A stretch of 64,000 bases of DNA from the NCBI GenBank assembly GCA_013396755.1, contig VWZF01001684.1:1355787-1419786 (forward strand), written 5' to 3'. Both the position numbers and the translations under genes were made by a program. The stretch comes from Sclerurus mexicanus. Its lineage: Eukaryota; Chordata; Aves; Passeriformes; Furnariidae. Positions 1-15,245 of the stretch are shown in pieces (within the stretch, counting starts at the first letter, position 1; each line of letters begins with the position of its first letter). The notes under the pieces were generated by a model. The model ran no database searches. It was not told the origin of the DNA and saw nothing but the letters and a program-made list of their open reading frames with translations.

Positions 1-3000
1 CCCACTGTTTGAGACAACAAAACAGAAAGAGCAGCAGCCCTTAAGATACAGCCCGCACAAAATAAACTTTTTTTTTTAAAGAAGAGGAATCTTGGCATAC
101 GGTAACAAAAACTATATAATTCTCTTGATCTTTAATCTCTATGCCAATGTCTGTTTTACAGATTATGGCCTCAGCTACTGACAAATCTGCTTAGTGAGTT
201 TTTGGCTGACAAATCTGGCAACAAATGCTGTCTGAAATACATTCAAAAGGCTAAACATTTTCATAATAGCTACTTTACACAGCTTAGTAGGTTTCCCTTT
301 AGGACACCAATTTGATTTTTTTAAAGTGACAGTGTTAATTTTTATGATTACACACAGAACTGAGATTTTTATTTAATACAGTGGGTCTTCTAAAGCTTTT
401 CAAGGGGATCAACCACTTTGCCAACAGACGGGTGTTACAGCAGGGGTGATTACAGTAATTTTTCATGTAATTGGGAGTCACCATTTGGTTGCTATCTTTC
501 ACATGCTTGTTGCCTCATCGTATAATCCTTCATAATGGGGGTTTGTTGTGCATCACAAGAATGTGCCAAGCAGCCAGGAAATAATAAACAGAGGAACCCC
601 CTGGCTCGTGGGTAGCACGGGCATTCTAACATCTGCCCAGCTCCTTTCAGCTGCAATAAATTTCAGCTGATAACGGTGACCCAGTCTGAAGGCGTTTGGT
701 TGTTGTTGTTTTCAGGAGGAAGTCTTGAACATCACACTTCATTATCTCAGCTGCAGCAGCACAACGTGTAAGGACACAACTTGCTGACAAACGGCATCGC
801 CTGATGTGAGAGACCGTCATTCACCAGGAATTAGCAGAGACACCGAGATCTTGCCCCAAGACGTCTGGGCTCTCTGGCAACAGAAAGAAGTTGTCCTTCA
901 CAATTATCAGCCAGAGTCACTTGCATTAAATTACAAATAATTTCACTGGAGTTCTGAAGCCGCAGCACCTCTGCTTGCCATCTCATCCGGTCTCCCCCAG
1001 CAAAGGAAAAGTGAATGGGGTCAGTTGGCTACAATGGGAGTTCCCACCACATTGAGGCTGGCACCACGAAACACAAAAGCACCTGCTTAGCACCAAACCC
1101 CAGAACTGCACCCTCAGACTTGCTGGGATCACTCACTTGCTCACGCTCAAAGAAGCACAAACTCCACCAATTCCAAGCGCTGGGGAGGCTGTTGGAAGGA
1201 AAGAATTCCCTGTGGGCCATTTATGTTGCATGACTCCATCAGCTGGTCACAGCAGCCTGCTGTACTCCCTGAAACAGGACATCACTGATTGATGCTACAA
1301 AGCCATGGCACGTGCACCAGAAAAGGCCCTGACATTGTGCTGCAGCCTCTCCTCTGGGCCAAGCACAGATACCAGGACTTGGGAATGAATAACCAGCAAA
1401 ACAAATTTCACATACCACAAAGCTGCTTTCAGTGGTTTAAGAGAACTGTGACCCAATATTTTTGATGAAAAATTAAATTCTTGGTTTAGTTCTTAGTTTT
1501 CAAAGTTAAAAAAAAAAAACAAACCACAACCCTCAAAACAGATCACCATTAAAATAAACCCACCTCTAATATATAACTAACCAGAACAACACCGTTTACC
1601 CCACTGAATTCTTCCTCTGACTCTTACATTTATGCTTTTATATGCGGTCTGCTCAACTTTGATAGACAAAGAGAGGGACAATACACTGGTTGATGTACAC
1701 AAGCCCTTTGGAGCTGTCTTTCCTAAAGATAGCAAGATAGCCCATCACACAGTGCATTTCACCTTGCCTGGAGCCAGTCCCTGGAATTTCACTTCCTAGA
1801 TCATTAGGATGAGAGTGCCATTTTCACAGCTATGCTCCAGTGCAATCTCCTCTTATTACATCCACCTCTTGTTGACTAAGAAAACACATACACAGAGTCA
1901 CATTCCAGTTCTTGCAAAGCTTTCTGAAACATGCACAAACAGTACTTAAAGCTGCAGAACAAAGTCTCTGGCTGGGGAGTGGGAGTAAAGCACACAGGTG
2001 ACACCCTTATTGGCATTTCTGTCCTGCCCACCCATCCCCAGGGCACAGCACCACGTTTTGGCAGGTCCAAGAAGCCCATTTCTTCAGCACTTGTAAATTG
2101 ATTCCAAAGGAAAATCCTTCATACAGACACAGTAATACAGTATCAACATGTGTATGGGTGAAGTTACACCAAACAGAACCCTTAGCCAGAACCCAAACTA
2201 CAAAAGGCATTACTTACTTCAGTAAGACAGGCACCAAACTGGCTAATGCTCAAGCAGCAAAAGCTCTTTATATTCATATAAGAGCGGTAATAATATCTCT
2301 GAAAGCACTGATGAGGTGAAGAAATAAAGATGGCAAATTCAGACTTAGAAGGGCAAAATAAACTAGGGGTCTCATGTAAAGGAACAGATCCTAGAAAAGT
2401 CATCACAGAACAAAAAGGAGGGACAAAAGAGAAAAATTAAGAGACTGCCAAGTAAGTGTGAGAGCCAACAGCGCTGCCCACTGCTGAGGTGGATCCCAAG
2501 GAGATGTGCGGGAAGGATGAGCTCCAGAAGCACAACTGAGGCAGAACAGTAAAGGAAAACGCAGAGCCCATGTCACACAGAGCACCTGCTTTGCACTGGA
2601 GGAGAAAACTAAGAGATTCCAGGTTGGGACAATGCAACAAGGCATTTTCAACTCTAGAACGATCCTGCTAAAACGAAGTTTCACTTGGTAAGTTCAAACA
2701 TCAACATCCTAAAACTGACAACACTTATCTCGAAACCAAAAGGATTTTTATTTCCACTAGTCCAACAGTTCCAATATTCACTACACCAGAAAGTTCTTGC
2801 ATTGATTTTTTAGCAGAAATTTTAGATCCCCAGCAATAAATAGCATTTGCTCCATACCAGAGCGAGCTTGGGAAGGTAGTCTGGGACAGCAGGACAAACA
2901 CATTATCTTGACATTCCTGCTAACTGATGGGTTGTTATTAAGTGTTGAACTGCTTAATTAGGTTTCCTAGTTAACAGGCTGTTATGATTAGAGGGGACAA

Positions 3001-5394
3001 TGCCTTTGCGTGGTTGAGCTATTGTTTCAACCCATTTGCAAATTCAGAAGCAGCATCGCTCAATTCACGCTCCGGAGCTTCTCAGCGAGCTGAAAGCAGA
3101 GCAGCTTTCTCTTCTACAGAGGAGAACTCTCACGTTGGGCAAGTGGGCAAATTCTCCAAGTTAAACACCCCCCCGAAGGATATCAGAGCGCCCAGGTCCG
3201 GCACACGGGGCTCTGACACTCTCCCCTGCCCTGCAGCATCCTCCACATCCCCTGTGTGCCCTTCCCTGCCCAGGTGACCTGGGCTGACAGTCCAGCCCCA
3301 GTGGGGTCGTTTCATCGTTTCACTGGGCTTGGGCACCTCAGCTTTATTCCATTTCCTCTGAGGTAACACTCACTCGGGTCACCTGCTTTCCTCATGGCAT
3401 TTTCCCCTTGCATCCCTGTGCCACAGCACAGTTCTTCCTGCTATTTTAGGCTCTTTCATACTCTTTTTAGAACCCCCATACACAGCAGCTCCTTTCTACA
3501 CTTCTCCTACTTACCTTTTCTAGTCACCAGCTGGTGCCTTTCTTCTCTTTCTAGAAACCACTCAGTCTCCCAAGTTAGGCCCACGTTCACTTCGTTTCTC
3601 CTGGCCAGCTGCCACACCTTCCAAGCCTACTTTGTCATACTCCTCTTGAAAGACACGAAACCTTGACACAATCTCTGCTCAGCTGTCTGGCTAATCCACC
3701 CAGAGAGGCTGCAAACTGCCCAGAATTTCAGAAGGTACCATCAGCTGCCTGTTGAACCCATCACTGCTTGTTGTCACCCTTTCTTCTTACCTCTAGTATT
3801 CATCACTTCTGCTCATTTTTATCCAGCCACATAACTGAGAGACCATAACCACACTCCTGATTTTATGATTAGACAAATAGAGCATAACTACTCATTGTGA
3901 AAAACTCCCAAGGAAATTCTGCTAAAGGAAGGTAACATTGGAGGCTGCTCGGGGGAAAGCCAGGTCAAGTTCCATTCTGCATAACCTTCACAATTCTTAG
4001 ACACAAAGATAACAGTGAATTAAAGAATATTTCAAGGCATCTGATTCTTCCCCTCCAACTACTCAGATGTGTTACATGAACTTTTGCCCCATTTTAATGT
4101 AAGCACAGGTCAGAATCACCACCTGTACTCACAGCTAAAATAGTGCTCCCCTGCCCCTGAAGCACCCCCTCCTAAAACCCTACAAGGGCACATCCTCTCC
4201 TTTGTGAGAAGATGGACCTTCGTGTAAAATGCCTACTTGCTAAAGAGCCAGTCTCTCTTGTTCATAGACCAGCCAGTAAAAGAAGGGTTCAATTTCTTTC
4301 CGCATCCAGTCCTGACCTTTCCTCAGGTGGAAATTATGTACAATACAAGGCAGACATACCTGCTGAAAGACAGAATGACTCTTGCAGATTATTTCAGAGA
4401 AAACAGGTGGTAACAATTTTCATTAACTCCAGCTCCTTGCCAGAGTTGATCCCACAACCCTGCAGTTTAAAATCTCAATGCAAATTCCCAGCTGCTGCCA
4501 TCACTCCTTTGACTTCAGTACCAATTGATTGCAATCGTACCTCACATCCAGAGATTTCTGTCACTAATTCCTGTCGTGTGAAGGATTGAGTATTGAAAAT
4601 GCTGATATTAATGTAACACTAACAAATTCCCCAATTCTCGCTCCAGTCACCAAGTAATACCAAAGCTACCTTAAGAAATACAGTCATACAGTTACTCGGT
4701 GACATGAATTCCTGGCTGCGTACAGAACAAAAACCCCGCATGTTTCAGCTCTTGGGAATGGCACGGAATGGATTCCAGACAAACAAGGTTTGCCAGCTTG
4801 TTCAGGACACAAGGCTGCTTTCCCTCCCTGTTTCACTTGTTGCTGTCAGTCGGCTGTCAGAGACACAGATTTCTCGATGAAAAATAAACTCAGACATTAA
4901 ATCATTAAGAAGTGTCTTGGCATGTTCAAAGCCTGTTTTGGCAACCCACAAAACGATGCAAAGGCATCAGGATCCATTAGGGCCCCAGCCTGGGAAACGT
5001 TATTCGATACTAAGATGACAAGTCTTGCACCTCACTTCCCTGAAAACCTTTAACAACTTGGCCCTTATTTGTTTTACCTATCCCAGTCCTCCTAAATATT
5101 TTAGGCAATGCTTTCACACTGAGTGAATTACATTAGGGCAAAATCCAGCATATAAATCTAATTGATACATTTCACCAATTGCAAGCTCCCTGCTGCAGGT
5201 TTTCCTGAAACTTCTAGGGAAAGAGTCGCTAATTCCATGTTATTTACGAAGATGTAAGACTAGAATGCTTCAGTTGCCAACCAGTACCTATTTTGCACTG
5301 TGCTTGCTTTAAGTGAAGGCTTCAGAAGGGGGTTCCAAGAGGGCCCCTCAGGTAATTGCCATTAATTAATTGCGTTTCCACTATACACTGGATT
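1..5394. other. Non-coding stretch, no gene seen
   Basis: Open frames reach 125 codons (4212-4589, +) but show no family resemblance, no domain and no paired splice sites. There are short A and T runs (e.g. about 68-78 and 1507-1519). If the gene at 59.8 kb extends this far, this is intron; otherwise it is intergenic. Confidence 0.6.
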
Positions 5395-5525
5395 TCCACA
5401 GGAAGCCATGATGGCACATGTTGATCTGCTTGGCAGATTGTTGATCTTGGCCTTGGCAGGGCTGGGTTAACAGCTGGACTCTAGAACCTTAAAAGGTCTT
5501 TCCCAACCTATATGATTCCATGACA
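5395..5525 (+). mobile_element. CR1 LINE, 3' end fragment
   Basis: The stretch has the typical order of the CR1 3' tail: 'ttggcagggctgggttaac', then 'agctggactc', then 'aaaaggtctttcccaacc', then 'tatatgattccatgac'. In birds this end is usually 'ggactTgatgatcttaaaggtcttttccaacc...atgattctatgat', so this is a moderately diverged plus-oriented copy. Only the 3' terminus is present, the usual 5' truncation of CR1. The left boundary is approximate. Confidence 0.88.
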
Positions 5526-8500
5526 ATTGACACAGAGTGGTGCTGCTCTCTTGCTTTCTGGGCAAACAGAAAAGCTGAAAACAAAAAGCTGAAAAAGCAG
5601 CACGTGGAACAGTTTGTCTGAAGGGCAAGGACCATGTATGATATAAACAGCTGCAGCCAAGGACATGATCTAAGAGAGTGACTGCACACCAAGAGCTCAG
5701 TTAAGCACTTAATGCCTCGAGATTGCTGCTCTGGGATGAACAGCTTCACAAGTGACAGCAGCTCCGTTCAACCTAACTGGAGATGTTTAGGAAGCCCCAA
5801 AATGAGGTGCCATGTGTCAAAAACTGGGTGCAAAGCCTAACCCAGGAGGCTGGGAATCTACAATAAAATCTCTCATAAGTACACAGGAGAAAATAAAATT
5901 GCAGTCAACTGCTATGTCATAAGAAAAAAAAAGCCCCACCACTTAATTTTGACTATGCAGCAATTGGTGCTTCTCCTGCAACATCTGTCTTGTTTGTACC
6001 AGTACACTCCAGTTTATTTCTATGAATACAAACATCTCGGGCTCCACTGCTTCGGCTTTGTTCAGAGCCAGCCTTGGTAGAAATCATCTTCCTTCTGCTG
6101 CTAAAAAGGCTGCATCTGCCAGACTCAGACAGTGCTGACAGCTACACACAGGTCAAGAGCATGATTCAGTTCCTATAAAGCAAGGAAGAGCCCTCACGTT
6201 GATGTTAACAGGGCCTGGATCCAGATCCAGAAGTTCTAATTTTCCTGCTGGAAGCCTTCCAAAGTCTCCCAAGTGCCTGAGCTCAGGCTAGAAGAATGAA
6301 GGTAGCCTCAATAACCAATAAAGATGTAAATCCCTAGGAAAAGAGTAGAAGGAAAAAAGGGGTGGGAGAGCAAATTAAAAGCCCTCTCACATGGCGGCTG
6401 TCAGGTCATGGTCCAGACCCCTGCACTCCAGTCTGTGATTAGGGAGGCAGAACACAAGGGTTCTGCTCTGGTGCTGCCCCCACTGTGTTTGGCTCTGCAC
6501 AGGTGTGTGTGAGGATCCAGCAGGAGAGGCACTGGGGTCTGGGAGCAGCCCTTGTGCTGCTCTGCTCCCTGCCCCAGGAATGGGCTGTGCCCAGCTCTGC
6601 CCTGGCTACACGTTGTGCAGATACTCAACAGCAGCTGCCAAAGCCACGGCATTTTCTTCCCACCCTCTTGCCAAGCACACCTGCTGCCCAGAGCCCTCGC
6701 TCTGCTCCTGTCAGAGCTGCTTGTTGCTTTTATTCTCTTCTCTCCTCTTGTGCCTGAGGTGTAGAACAGATTCCCTCAGCAGCACTGCAAGGAATATTTA
6801 ATCCTTTTAATTTCTAAGGATGGACACCACTGGTCAGTGACTTCCAGGGCTCGTGCCACATTCTGGTTTGTTTGTCTGGCCTCAGTTTCGCCCCAGGGCA
6901 GACTGTGGTCCTGCAGACATCTGGGGCAGGAGGAGGGCTTCACCTGGACCCTGCTGCAGCATCACCACCTCATCTGTGACAGGTATCCACAGACTGCTGC
7001 TATTTTACACCCCTGCTGCTGCACCTTTGTGGATCTGCTGATCATTCTACACCTGCTACTCCCATCACGAGCTTCCCCAGTGTGGGTTTCCTCATGAAAG
7101 CAAACACACTGAAAACACAACTCCTGTGGCCGTCTCTAACTGCTGCAAAGTTCAGCCCCATCCATCCTCAGCACGTGACAAAGTCACACAGCAAAAGGCA
7201 AACCCCACACTTGATGGCCAGCACCACAGAAACAAGCTGAACTCAGGAACCACAGGCCTGATTTGTCCTTTCCTGGGAGCCATCTCTGCTGGTGCTGCTG
7301 GGATTCCTTGAACTCAGGGGTGTCTGTCTACGAGCACACAACACAAAGCCCAGCAAAGCCCCTTGAAGGTACAAGTGGTGCCTGCAGGGAGCAAGCTGCT
7401 CACTGAGGAGCACCAGCCTTTCATGACAGCCGCTGGCTTTTGCTTGCCTTAAAATAAAATAAAAAAATCAATGGCATAACTGCACCATCGCTGGTGCTAA
7501 AAGGATCAGGCCCCTCTGGTGATTTCAGATGTTGCTCATTTACTCAGAAATTAATCCTCCCTCCCCTCATATTCAGAGCCACTTAACGCCAACCAACAAT
7601 TATGCCATCTGATCACTAAAAATAAAATAACTTTTCTTCTTTGTCTCCGAATGTATTCCTTCAGGACCCATTTTTTTCTGCTGCTCAGTGAGCCAGAGAG
7701 ACGGATATTATGAGTTCTGGGTGTTTAACAAACAACATGACATGCCACACTCTTGAAGAATACAAGTGCAGGTCTTCAGCTTTCACAACAATGGATCTCA
7801 TTTTGTGAGTAAAAATAAAAGGCGAGATTTTAATTTGTTTAATCTTTTGATTAAGTAATAAATGTAGTCATAGTCACCATAACAGCACTGAAACAAGCCA
7901 TGCTCTGTCCAGAGAATGAGTAGTTATGTTTTATGAGCACTGTTGAAAAGATAAACAGCATTAACAGAAATGAAACACTCATGAAAGACCAGAATAAGCG
8001 TTACGATACTCTTGGTACATATGTAACAATTAGGAGCTGGGTCTTACAACCTTTATTCCCAACAATATCAATAGGATTACTGAGTAATCCTCAGAGGTTT
8101 CAGGATCAGACAATAGTGTTCTGCTCAGTTTTCATATAACAACATATCTCAACACATCTTCAGCCAGAAAGTAAATTGGTCGTGTAGCGATTCTGCACGA
8201 CGGTGGAACAGAAAGGGCTGTCTTACCTCTCTGCACAGAAAGGCACCTTAATGCTTAATGTGATTAATTGAGGGGAGATTAATGACTGAGTCAACAATAA
8301 TTCCCGAACGGAGTGTTTGCATAGGAGTGTGTGGCTGTGCTTGCAGGAGTACACTTGTGTGCAAAAATCAAACACAAAACCTGATCACATGTTCACAGCT
8401 GGAAACTGTGTTCGGCTTTATTCAGTAAGGTATAAGGGACTATCATTTAGCTCTCCCACAGCAGGAGGAAAAATGGTGCCACAGAAGAGAACTATCACAT

Positions 8501-11500
8501 CAGACACACTCCAGGGGTCTCTTTTACCTACATTGTTCCTCTCCCAAATGTAGCTCTTTAAATTTTAAATAGAAAAAGAAGACACGGAAACATTGTGCAG
8601 TACAAAAATGTCACGGGGGAAAAAAACGTGGAAAACATTTCTCATTAAGCAAGGTAAATACCCCAAAGTTCACGTGGGGCTTTGATGGTGCAGTGTCTGC
8701 CTTTAAGACTTAAAGAAACACGCACATCAAAGTGTTGTCTTAAGATGGTGGGGCTTAAGTTCAAACATAGCCAAGTTGGACAATGGCTGATGTGATGAAT
8801 GTCTCCACTATTTTTATACTGAATAAAACATGGCAAAAACAGGCTGGACAGCACATTTGAAGTTTGTCTCAATTTTTTCAATTCAGAGAGGACAGTGTTT
8901 ATGTTCATATTTTTACAGCAAGCTATACCCAAAACATCAGCTCATTACACTTCTTCCCTGTGCTTAAACACTGCCCGGAATGCTCAGAAGGTTGAATAGA
9001 CCGAACTCCAGCAGAAACACTGGCAAAGCACACAAATCTCACCAGTGCAAATAAACACAGAATATATTTCTTTAATTCTCAGTGTATTTTTCAAGGCAGA
9101 AAACATTCTGAGAATACAGATCACTGTTGCCAAGGAAGAGTTTTCCTCTAGAAGATCCTCAGTGTATCTCCCTCCCATCTTGCCTACTGGTGTATCTCCA
9201 CTTCCCAATACGGCTTTACTGGGCTTGTTTCCCTTCCAGGCCACAAACATTCTTGCCACACCTGAGCCCACTGCCAGCCCTTCTGCATCCCCCTGCCAGG
9301 GACAAGGACCCCACAGTCCCCCCATCTCCTGCATCAAGGGAAAAAGCTACACAGAGAAAACAAAGGTGCGTCGGAAAGCAAGTGGGATATCAGCCAATGG
9401 AAGAATAAGTGCATTCCACGTATCATCCACGCCAAGTTGGTAGCACCCAAAAAACCTGGAATATATTTTGATCTGCTCATCTCCAGTGTTAACCATCACC
9501 AGAGCTTGCCAACATTGGCTTTGGGAAAGGATGACCGATTGTGGAAATCTCACCTATGGAATGCCTGAGTATTAACATTAATACTTTTTCTAGGAGATGC
9601 CTGAGATCTTAAGGATGGCACCCTGAGCAACTATTGCTCATTTCTATATTTATCACATTTAGTGGAAATTGCAGTGCAGCCGAAGCAAAACAAAGTGTTG
9701 CTTGGTTTGCCTAATACATTTGTTAAATATCAATACAAGCCACTTGAAATGATCGACTGGGTAATTAAAAATAGAGATGAAAAAGTGTAAAATTACTGTT
9801 TATCTAAGAGAGCTAAAAAAGTTCACAAGAGAAATATTGTCAGAGTGCAAACAAACTGTCAGACCTACCTTCGCTGGTATCAAATTCTGAATAAAAATAC
9901 ATCCATTAAACAAAGGTTTAAGATAAATTATTTAAAAATACATCAATAAAACATTAGGCAATGCTGCTTGCTAAAGAAATACAAGGCCAGGCAATCATAC
10001 CTTCCTTAGCCATGATGAAATCATAGAAGGAAAAAAAAAATACATAAGGCACTTCATGTAGCTCAGTGATGTATTATTTGATAGGAAACACTTTCCTGCG
10101 AGTGTCCATTAACTGATGCTTACGCTGTAACTCACAGTCTATGACACCCATATGAATCTCGAATGAATTTGCTCCTATCACTGCTGGTTAAATGAATACT
10201 GTGTGGATTGGGGCTCTTCTCTGAGCAGATGCAATCTGTTCATGTATGATGAGCTGTGTCTGAATGGAAGGGGCTGCAGCGTGCCGGGCACAAGGAAACG
10301 AGCACGAGGTTTAATCCAGCAGCACAAGGAGAGCAGGAACCTAGTGTATGTTCCGAGAAACAGGAGGGGGAAAGCAACTGCAGGACGTGGCAAAAAACAG
10401 ATCTTGGTGACATTAAGAGCAACAGGAATGCACGCACAAAGAACTGTTCCTGGGTATTGACAGAAGAGAGAGAAACAATGCACTGGAGCATGAGAGAAAG
10501 ATGCTGCTGGGAAAAAAATTTGGAACAGAAGGGAAGCAAACAGCCTTATGGTGCGTAAAGATTAGGTAGTGATTGAGGACACGTTAGGAAAACAACCTGT
10601 GAGGGAGACTAATTGTGACCAAAGATAAAATAATAAAAAGGCCTGAAAAAATGGCAGAAACAGACAAAAACTTGGCTCAGAGAGAACAGCACAGAGGTGG
10701 TCTACCATCCCAGGGCAGGGAATGCTGCAAGAATGGCCCACAACAGGATGAGAGGGTAGAAAACAAACAGGTCTGAGACACGGGAAGAAATCACCAGTTT
10801 TTTCATAAGCAGCCAAGCAGAAATAGTAATGGAACAGCCAAAGAGTTAGAGCTCAGTCCCACAGACACCCCCTGCTTGAGCTTCAGCCAGGCTGCCAGTG
10901 GAGCTAATCCTGGCACCAGCCACCATCCAGCCCTGTAAAGTATCCTCAGAACTGCTGCTGCCACTTGTAGCTCCCGCTGCTCCATCTTCACTTCACAGTG
11001 TTTCTAAAACAGATTGTCTTGGGCTTTGAAGAGTTTACTCAACAGGGAGATGAGCAAAGAAGGAGGAAAAGATGTTAAAGTTCTGCTACCGCTGTGGCTC
11101 AGAAGTAGGCCTGGTTTACTTAAGCTGCCTGCCAGAACCAACACTGCACTTGTTAAGGAACATATCATTTGGGGGATTTATTCCCCATAAGTGCTGGCTG
11201 ACATGGAAACCGAGCAGGGAGCCCAAAGAGCCTGAACTGCTCTCTCCCCATCAGTGCAAACACACACCAGACTGAGGTACACCACCAGACTGACAGTCCT
11301 GATCAGTCTTTGTCCTGCCATGCCCTGTCTACACCATGAGATTGCAGTTCTGCCCTGTTCAAAATGAACATGTTTACAGCAAATGGGGAGAGAAACAACA
11401 CACAGACAAGAGCTGTATTCCCTCTTTCCTTATTGTCAAGAAAAAAAGGGACAAAGATGCAGTATCTTTCCCTCACACCTCCATAAAACCAAGTTTTGTG

Positions 11501-14500
11501 CCAGCATTTGAAAAAAACCTGCTGTCTGCCTTCCTTCTTTGATGTCTTCCAACCTTCCTGTTAAGGTAGCCCCTTTCCCACAGACACGTGCCAGTCTTCC
11601 CTCAGGACAAGTCTCCTTGCCAGAACAATAGGGAGAGGCTTTGGAATCGCCATAAAATAAAGCCTGTTCTTAAATAAGCCCTGTTTGATGCAGAGGCCAA
11701 GAGCCGAAGACCTGGAGCAGTTTGCCTGGTTCCCAGCCAGCACACAGCTCCGAAGGGCTTTGTCTCCCGGGGCTTGAAGGTGGCAGTGCTGGATCATGCC
11801 CTGGTGGATGTGGCCACAGCAGGGGTGCGGGGCCAGTGCCTCAAAGCCCTGGTCCTGATCCCCACCAAAGCCCTGGAGCAGAGACACCCAGCCCGGGCTG
11901 TCAGCCTCTTTGTACCATTTGGTTAAAACTGTCTCACACCACGTTTTAAAAAAATACACAAAAATCATTGAAAAACTGAAATCTAGAAGGGGGAAGGGGG
12001 GAAATCATAACTGTGCAATAGTTAATGTTACATTCAACAGTAATTACTTAACACACACAAAGCTCAATTGCATAACCTACAATTCTCCCACTTTGTGTAG
12101 ACTCCTTTGCTTCTACTTTAAATAAAAGAAATTCTTTTCATTTTGTCAAGAAAACTTTTCTCTACCTCACTACTGCATGACAAGGGAACAGATGGCAATT
12201 TAAGGGGAGAATTTATGAGAGCCACAATCTTAATGTTGCATAAAGAAAAGAAAAAGACTCGCATCAAAACCACTGACAAATGTACTTGCTAATATTAATG
12301 CACTCCCCATTCATCCAATATGCTTCCTAATTGCTTTTCTGTACATAATAATGTGGCACCTGCTGCTCAACATTGCAAGCGCATCAGGATTTCTCCAAAG
12401 TCAAACAGCTCTGCAACTGGCCCTCTCCCAGTGATAAATGTAGAGCACTGTATCACGCACAGTTCCTGTCAGTGGCATAATTAAAATTTTATACTTACAG
12501 AAAAAGATAGTAAACAATCAGTTCTTAAATGGATTCACAAGAGGAACTCTTGTTACAGCCAACTTTATAATTAGTATGCATCATGTAATGCTAATATATC
12601 CATGACAAGAAAATAGGAAAAATGTAGGAACTCAGTTGTTCTCTTTAATGCAGTGTTAAACTACACACCAAAAAATGAAAGCAATCAGCCTATTGTTATT
12701 TCAGTCTTCTATTTCTGCTCTTCATTTTCCATTGAAAATAGCTCGGCACATTTTGCACTGGAATGATGGTCGCTCCCCAGTGCCACATCTCTGGAATTTT
12801 CAAACAGCCACTAGGATAGGTTTCAGCTTTATGATGTTTATTCATTTTAATTTTACATTAGACAAAAAAACCGTAATTTATTTCTAACAGAGTTAGGGCC
12901 AAAGCGCACGGTCTTTATTAGCTGACAAGAACTCCCACTGACAAAGACATTCCAAACACTGCCCCGGATTTTTGTGCCGATGGGGTTGTGCATCATCCGA
13001 AATGTGACAGGCTGTAAGAAAAAAATACCCAAAAAAATCCTCCCCATCGAGTGTCCTAAATTAACGGCCAATATTAAGCACAAGGGAGATGCCCCGTGGT
13101 TTCTGCTGCACAGGGAAGCTCTCCTGTATCTGCCCCGTACACAACACACAGACACCGGTACAGTGTGTGCGGACTGGATCTCTCCGATTGTGATCTGGAT
13201 ATTTATGCCAACACTGCACCCTGTGTCTGCACGCACCTACAGGTATTTTTGCTGGCAAATATTCTGCTTGCACTCCTGCGTGCTCACTCAAACACACAGC
13301 TCTGATTAGTTTGCTAATTGTTTTAAAATTATTTGATAGAATGATTTTGGCAATGTGACTGCCAGAGAGTCTGCTCTGCCCCAAAAGCCATAAACTGTGT
13401 GTAAATTCATAATAATTTAGTGTTCCAGAGTTTAAAGTCACATGCATCCCAATACAAGTATTTTGAACTAAATCAGTGCTCTGCATTTTTAAATGAAAGC
13501 TAGGTCCTGTAACTATGAAGCTTTTCTTATTCATAGCTTTACTACTTCAATTTGTAATAATATTTTAATTGCCTTCTGAGAAACAGGGTGGGAAGATGAT
13601 CCTATAGCCCATTCAAACAAACATTTTCAAATACTGTTATTTATGATATTACCAGCCAAATGCAAAAAGCAATGCTTCCATCCTTTTGCAACAGAAATAT
13701 ACAAAAATCATTTTGAGGAGAAATTTTTTCCTAGAATGAAATATAATAAAATATTTACTTGTTACCAATCTCAGTGAAATACAATACATGCTTGGAATGT
13801 GTTGGCAGGGAAACAATTCCAAATGCCCCCAGTTCACAGAGGCATCCTCATAGCCTGCTTAGAATGGAATAGTTCGGGTCTAAATCTCCTTTATCCTGAC
13901 TTGGTGTGATGACATGCCTGCCAAAAATTAAAATACCCTTCCCAGTTCCTGCTCCAGTGTCCCAGAGAGGTAAAGGCTCCTGAGCTGGGAGGCAGCACAG
14001 GGGTCTGAGCCACACTCTCGTTGCCACAGCCTTCCTGTCAGACGGGAATGGTGGAAGATTATCTCCATTTATAGCCTCAACATTTTTATTGGGAGTGCTA
14101 TTCCTTCAAAGGAATATTGCAGAACATCTCTTTAAAATGTTCAAGGATCTGAAAACATGAATAGCAATGAACCCATTTATATCTAAACATCCTCAGTGTC
14201 CGCCTAACTCGAGCTATCAAAAGCTTCATTCTTACCAGCAAGTGAAAAATCCTCCAGTCAGGCTCCTATCACTCAGTTACAGAAATGGCCCCATTTCAAG
14301 GGTCAGAATTGCAGCATCAAAACAACAAAAAGCAAATATTTATTTTTATTCTTTTTTAATGTAAATTTCCACGAACAAGATGGTCACAGTGTGCAAAGAA
14401 AATCTGGAGGTGACCTCCGGGATTTTTTCCTGAAGATGAATAGAACAACTGCTGGATTACACATGTTTGGGAATATTTATCACTTCAGCCTTTACTAATG

Positions 14501-15039
14501 TAAGAGAAAAAAACAAAGGAAGCAACCAAACCAGCACCTAAACAAAAGCCACATGACATTTGCACAACAGGTTGGAGTGAGGCAGATTTAGGCAGCACCT
14601 GAACTCCATCCAGAGTAATTCTGGCCAGTAAATATGGAGAGATGATCCCTTGTTACCACCCCACTAATCCTGCTCCCACTGCTGCTAAACCTCAAGCTCC
14701 CACTGTTTTCAGTGATGCAGAATCCGGACTTCTCAAAACTCCCCTCAAATCTCCCCAATATTCTCTCTATTTATTGAGAGAAACAAAAAAAGAGTGTTCC
14801 TCTCCATCACTGACAAAGGCTTTTCCTGGTGAACTGGAAGGGGCAGGCATGGCACTCCCGTGTAAATAACAGGGAGTGGCACTGAATTATTGGCTATTTC
14901 CGCCCCTGCTTTACTAGATCCCTCTCAGCAGGAAACATTATCCTTTAATGCAGATTTCCTGGATTTCCAGCAAAATCCCTCATCAGTTCCCCACACAGCA
15001 CATGGAGGAGTCAGACAGCACTTGCAATTCTATTAAGCA

Positions 15040-15245
15040 CCATTTTAGATTAACCCAACTTCCATAACCTACCTAATATAACACATAAATATTAATACAT
15101 TATAGTTATTTCATCTAATTAGCTTTTCATTGTTTTAACCCAAGTGCAATCTCGCACCACGTTCTCCAGCTCTAATATCGGCTGCGCTCGGCACAGTATG
15201 ATAAATGAAAACATGTATAAGCTAATTAAAACACAGTTAAAAATC
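15040..15245. promoter_or_regulatory. AT-rich, homeobox-site-bearing block (possible enhancer)
   Basis: This is unique sequence with no visible repeat. It has the palindrome CTAATTAG at 15115-15122 and TAATTA at 15223-15228 around a CG-containing centre ('atcggctgcgctcgg'). The texture resembles conserved non-coding elements of developmental loci, but conservation could not be tested. Confidence 0.25.

Noticed and set aside
4212..4589. 125-codon plus-strand frame
   Set aside because: No similarity that I recognise, no CpG island or splice sites. Expected by chance in 64 kb.
13061..13534. 157-codon minus-strand frame with a Cys/His-rich part
   Set aside because: Cys spacing does not fit a zinc-finger pattern, and the overlapping frames on both strands suggest chance openness.
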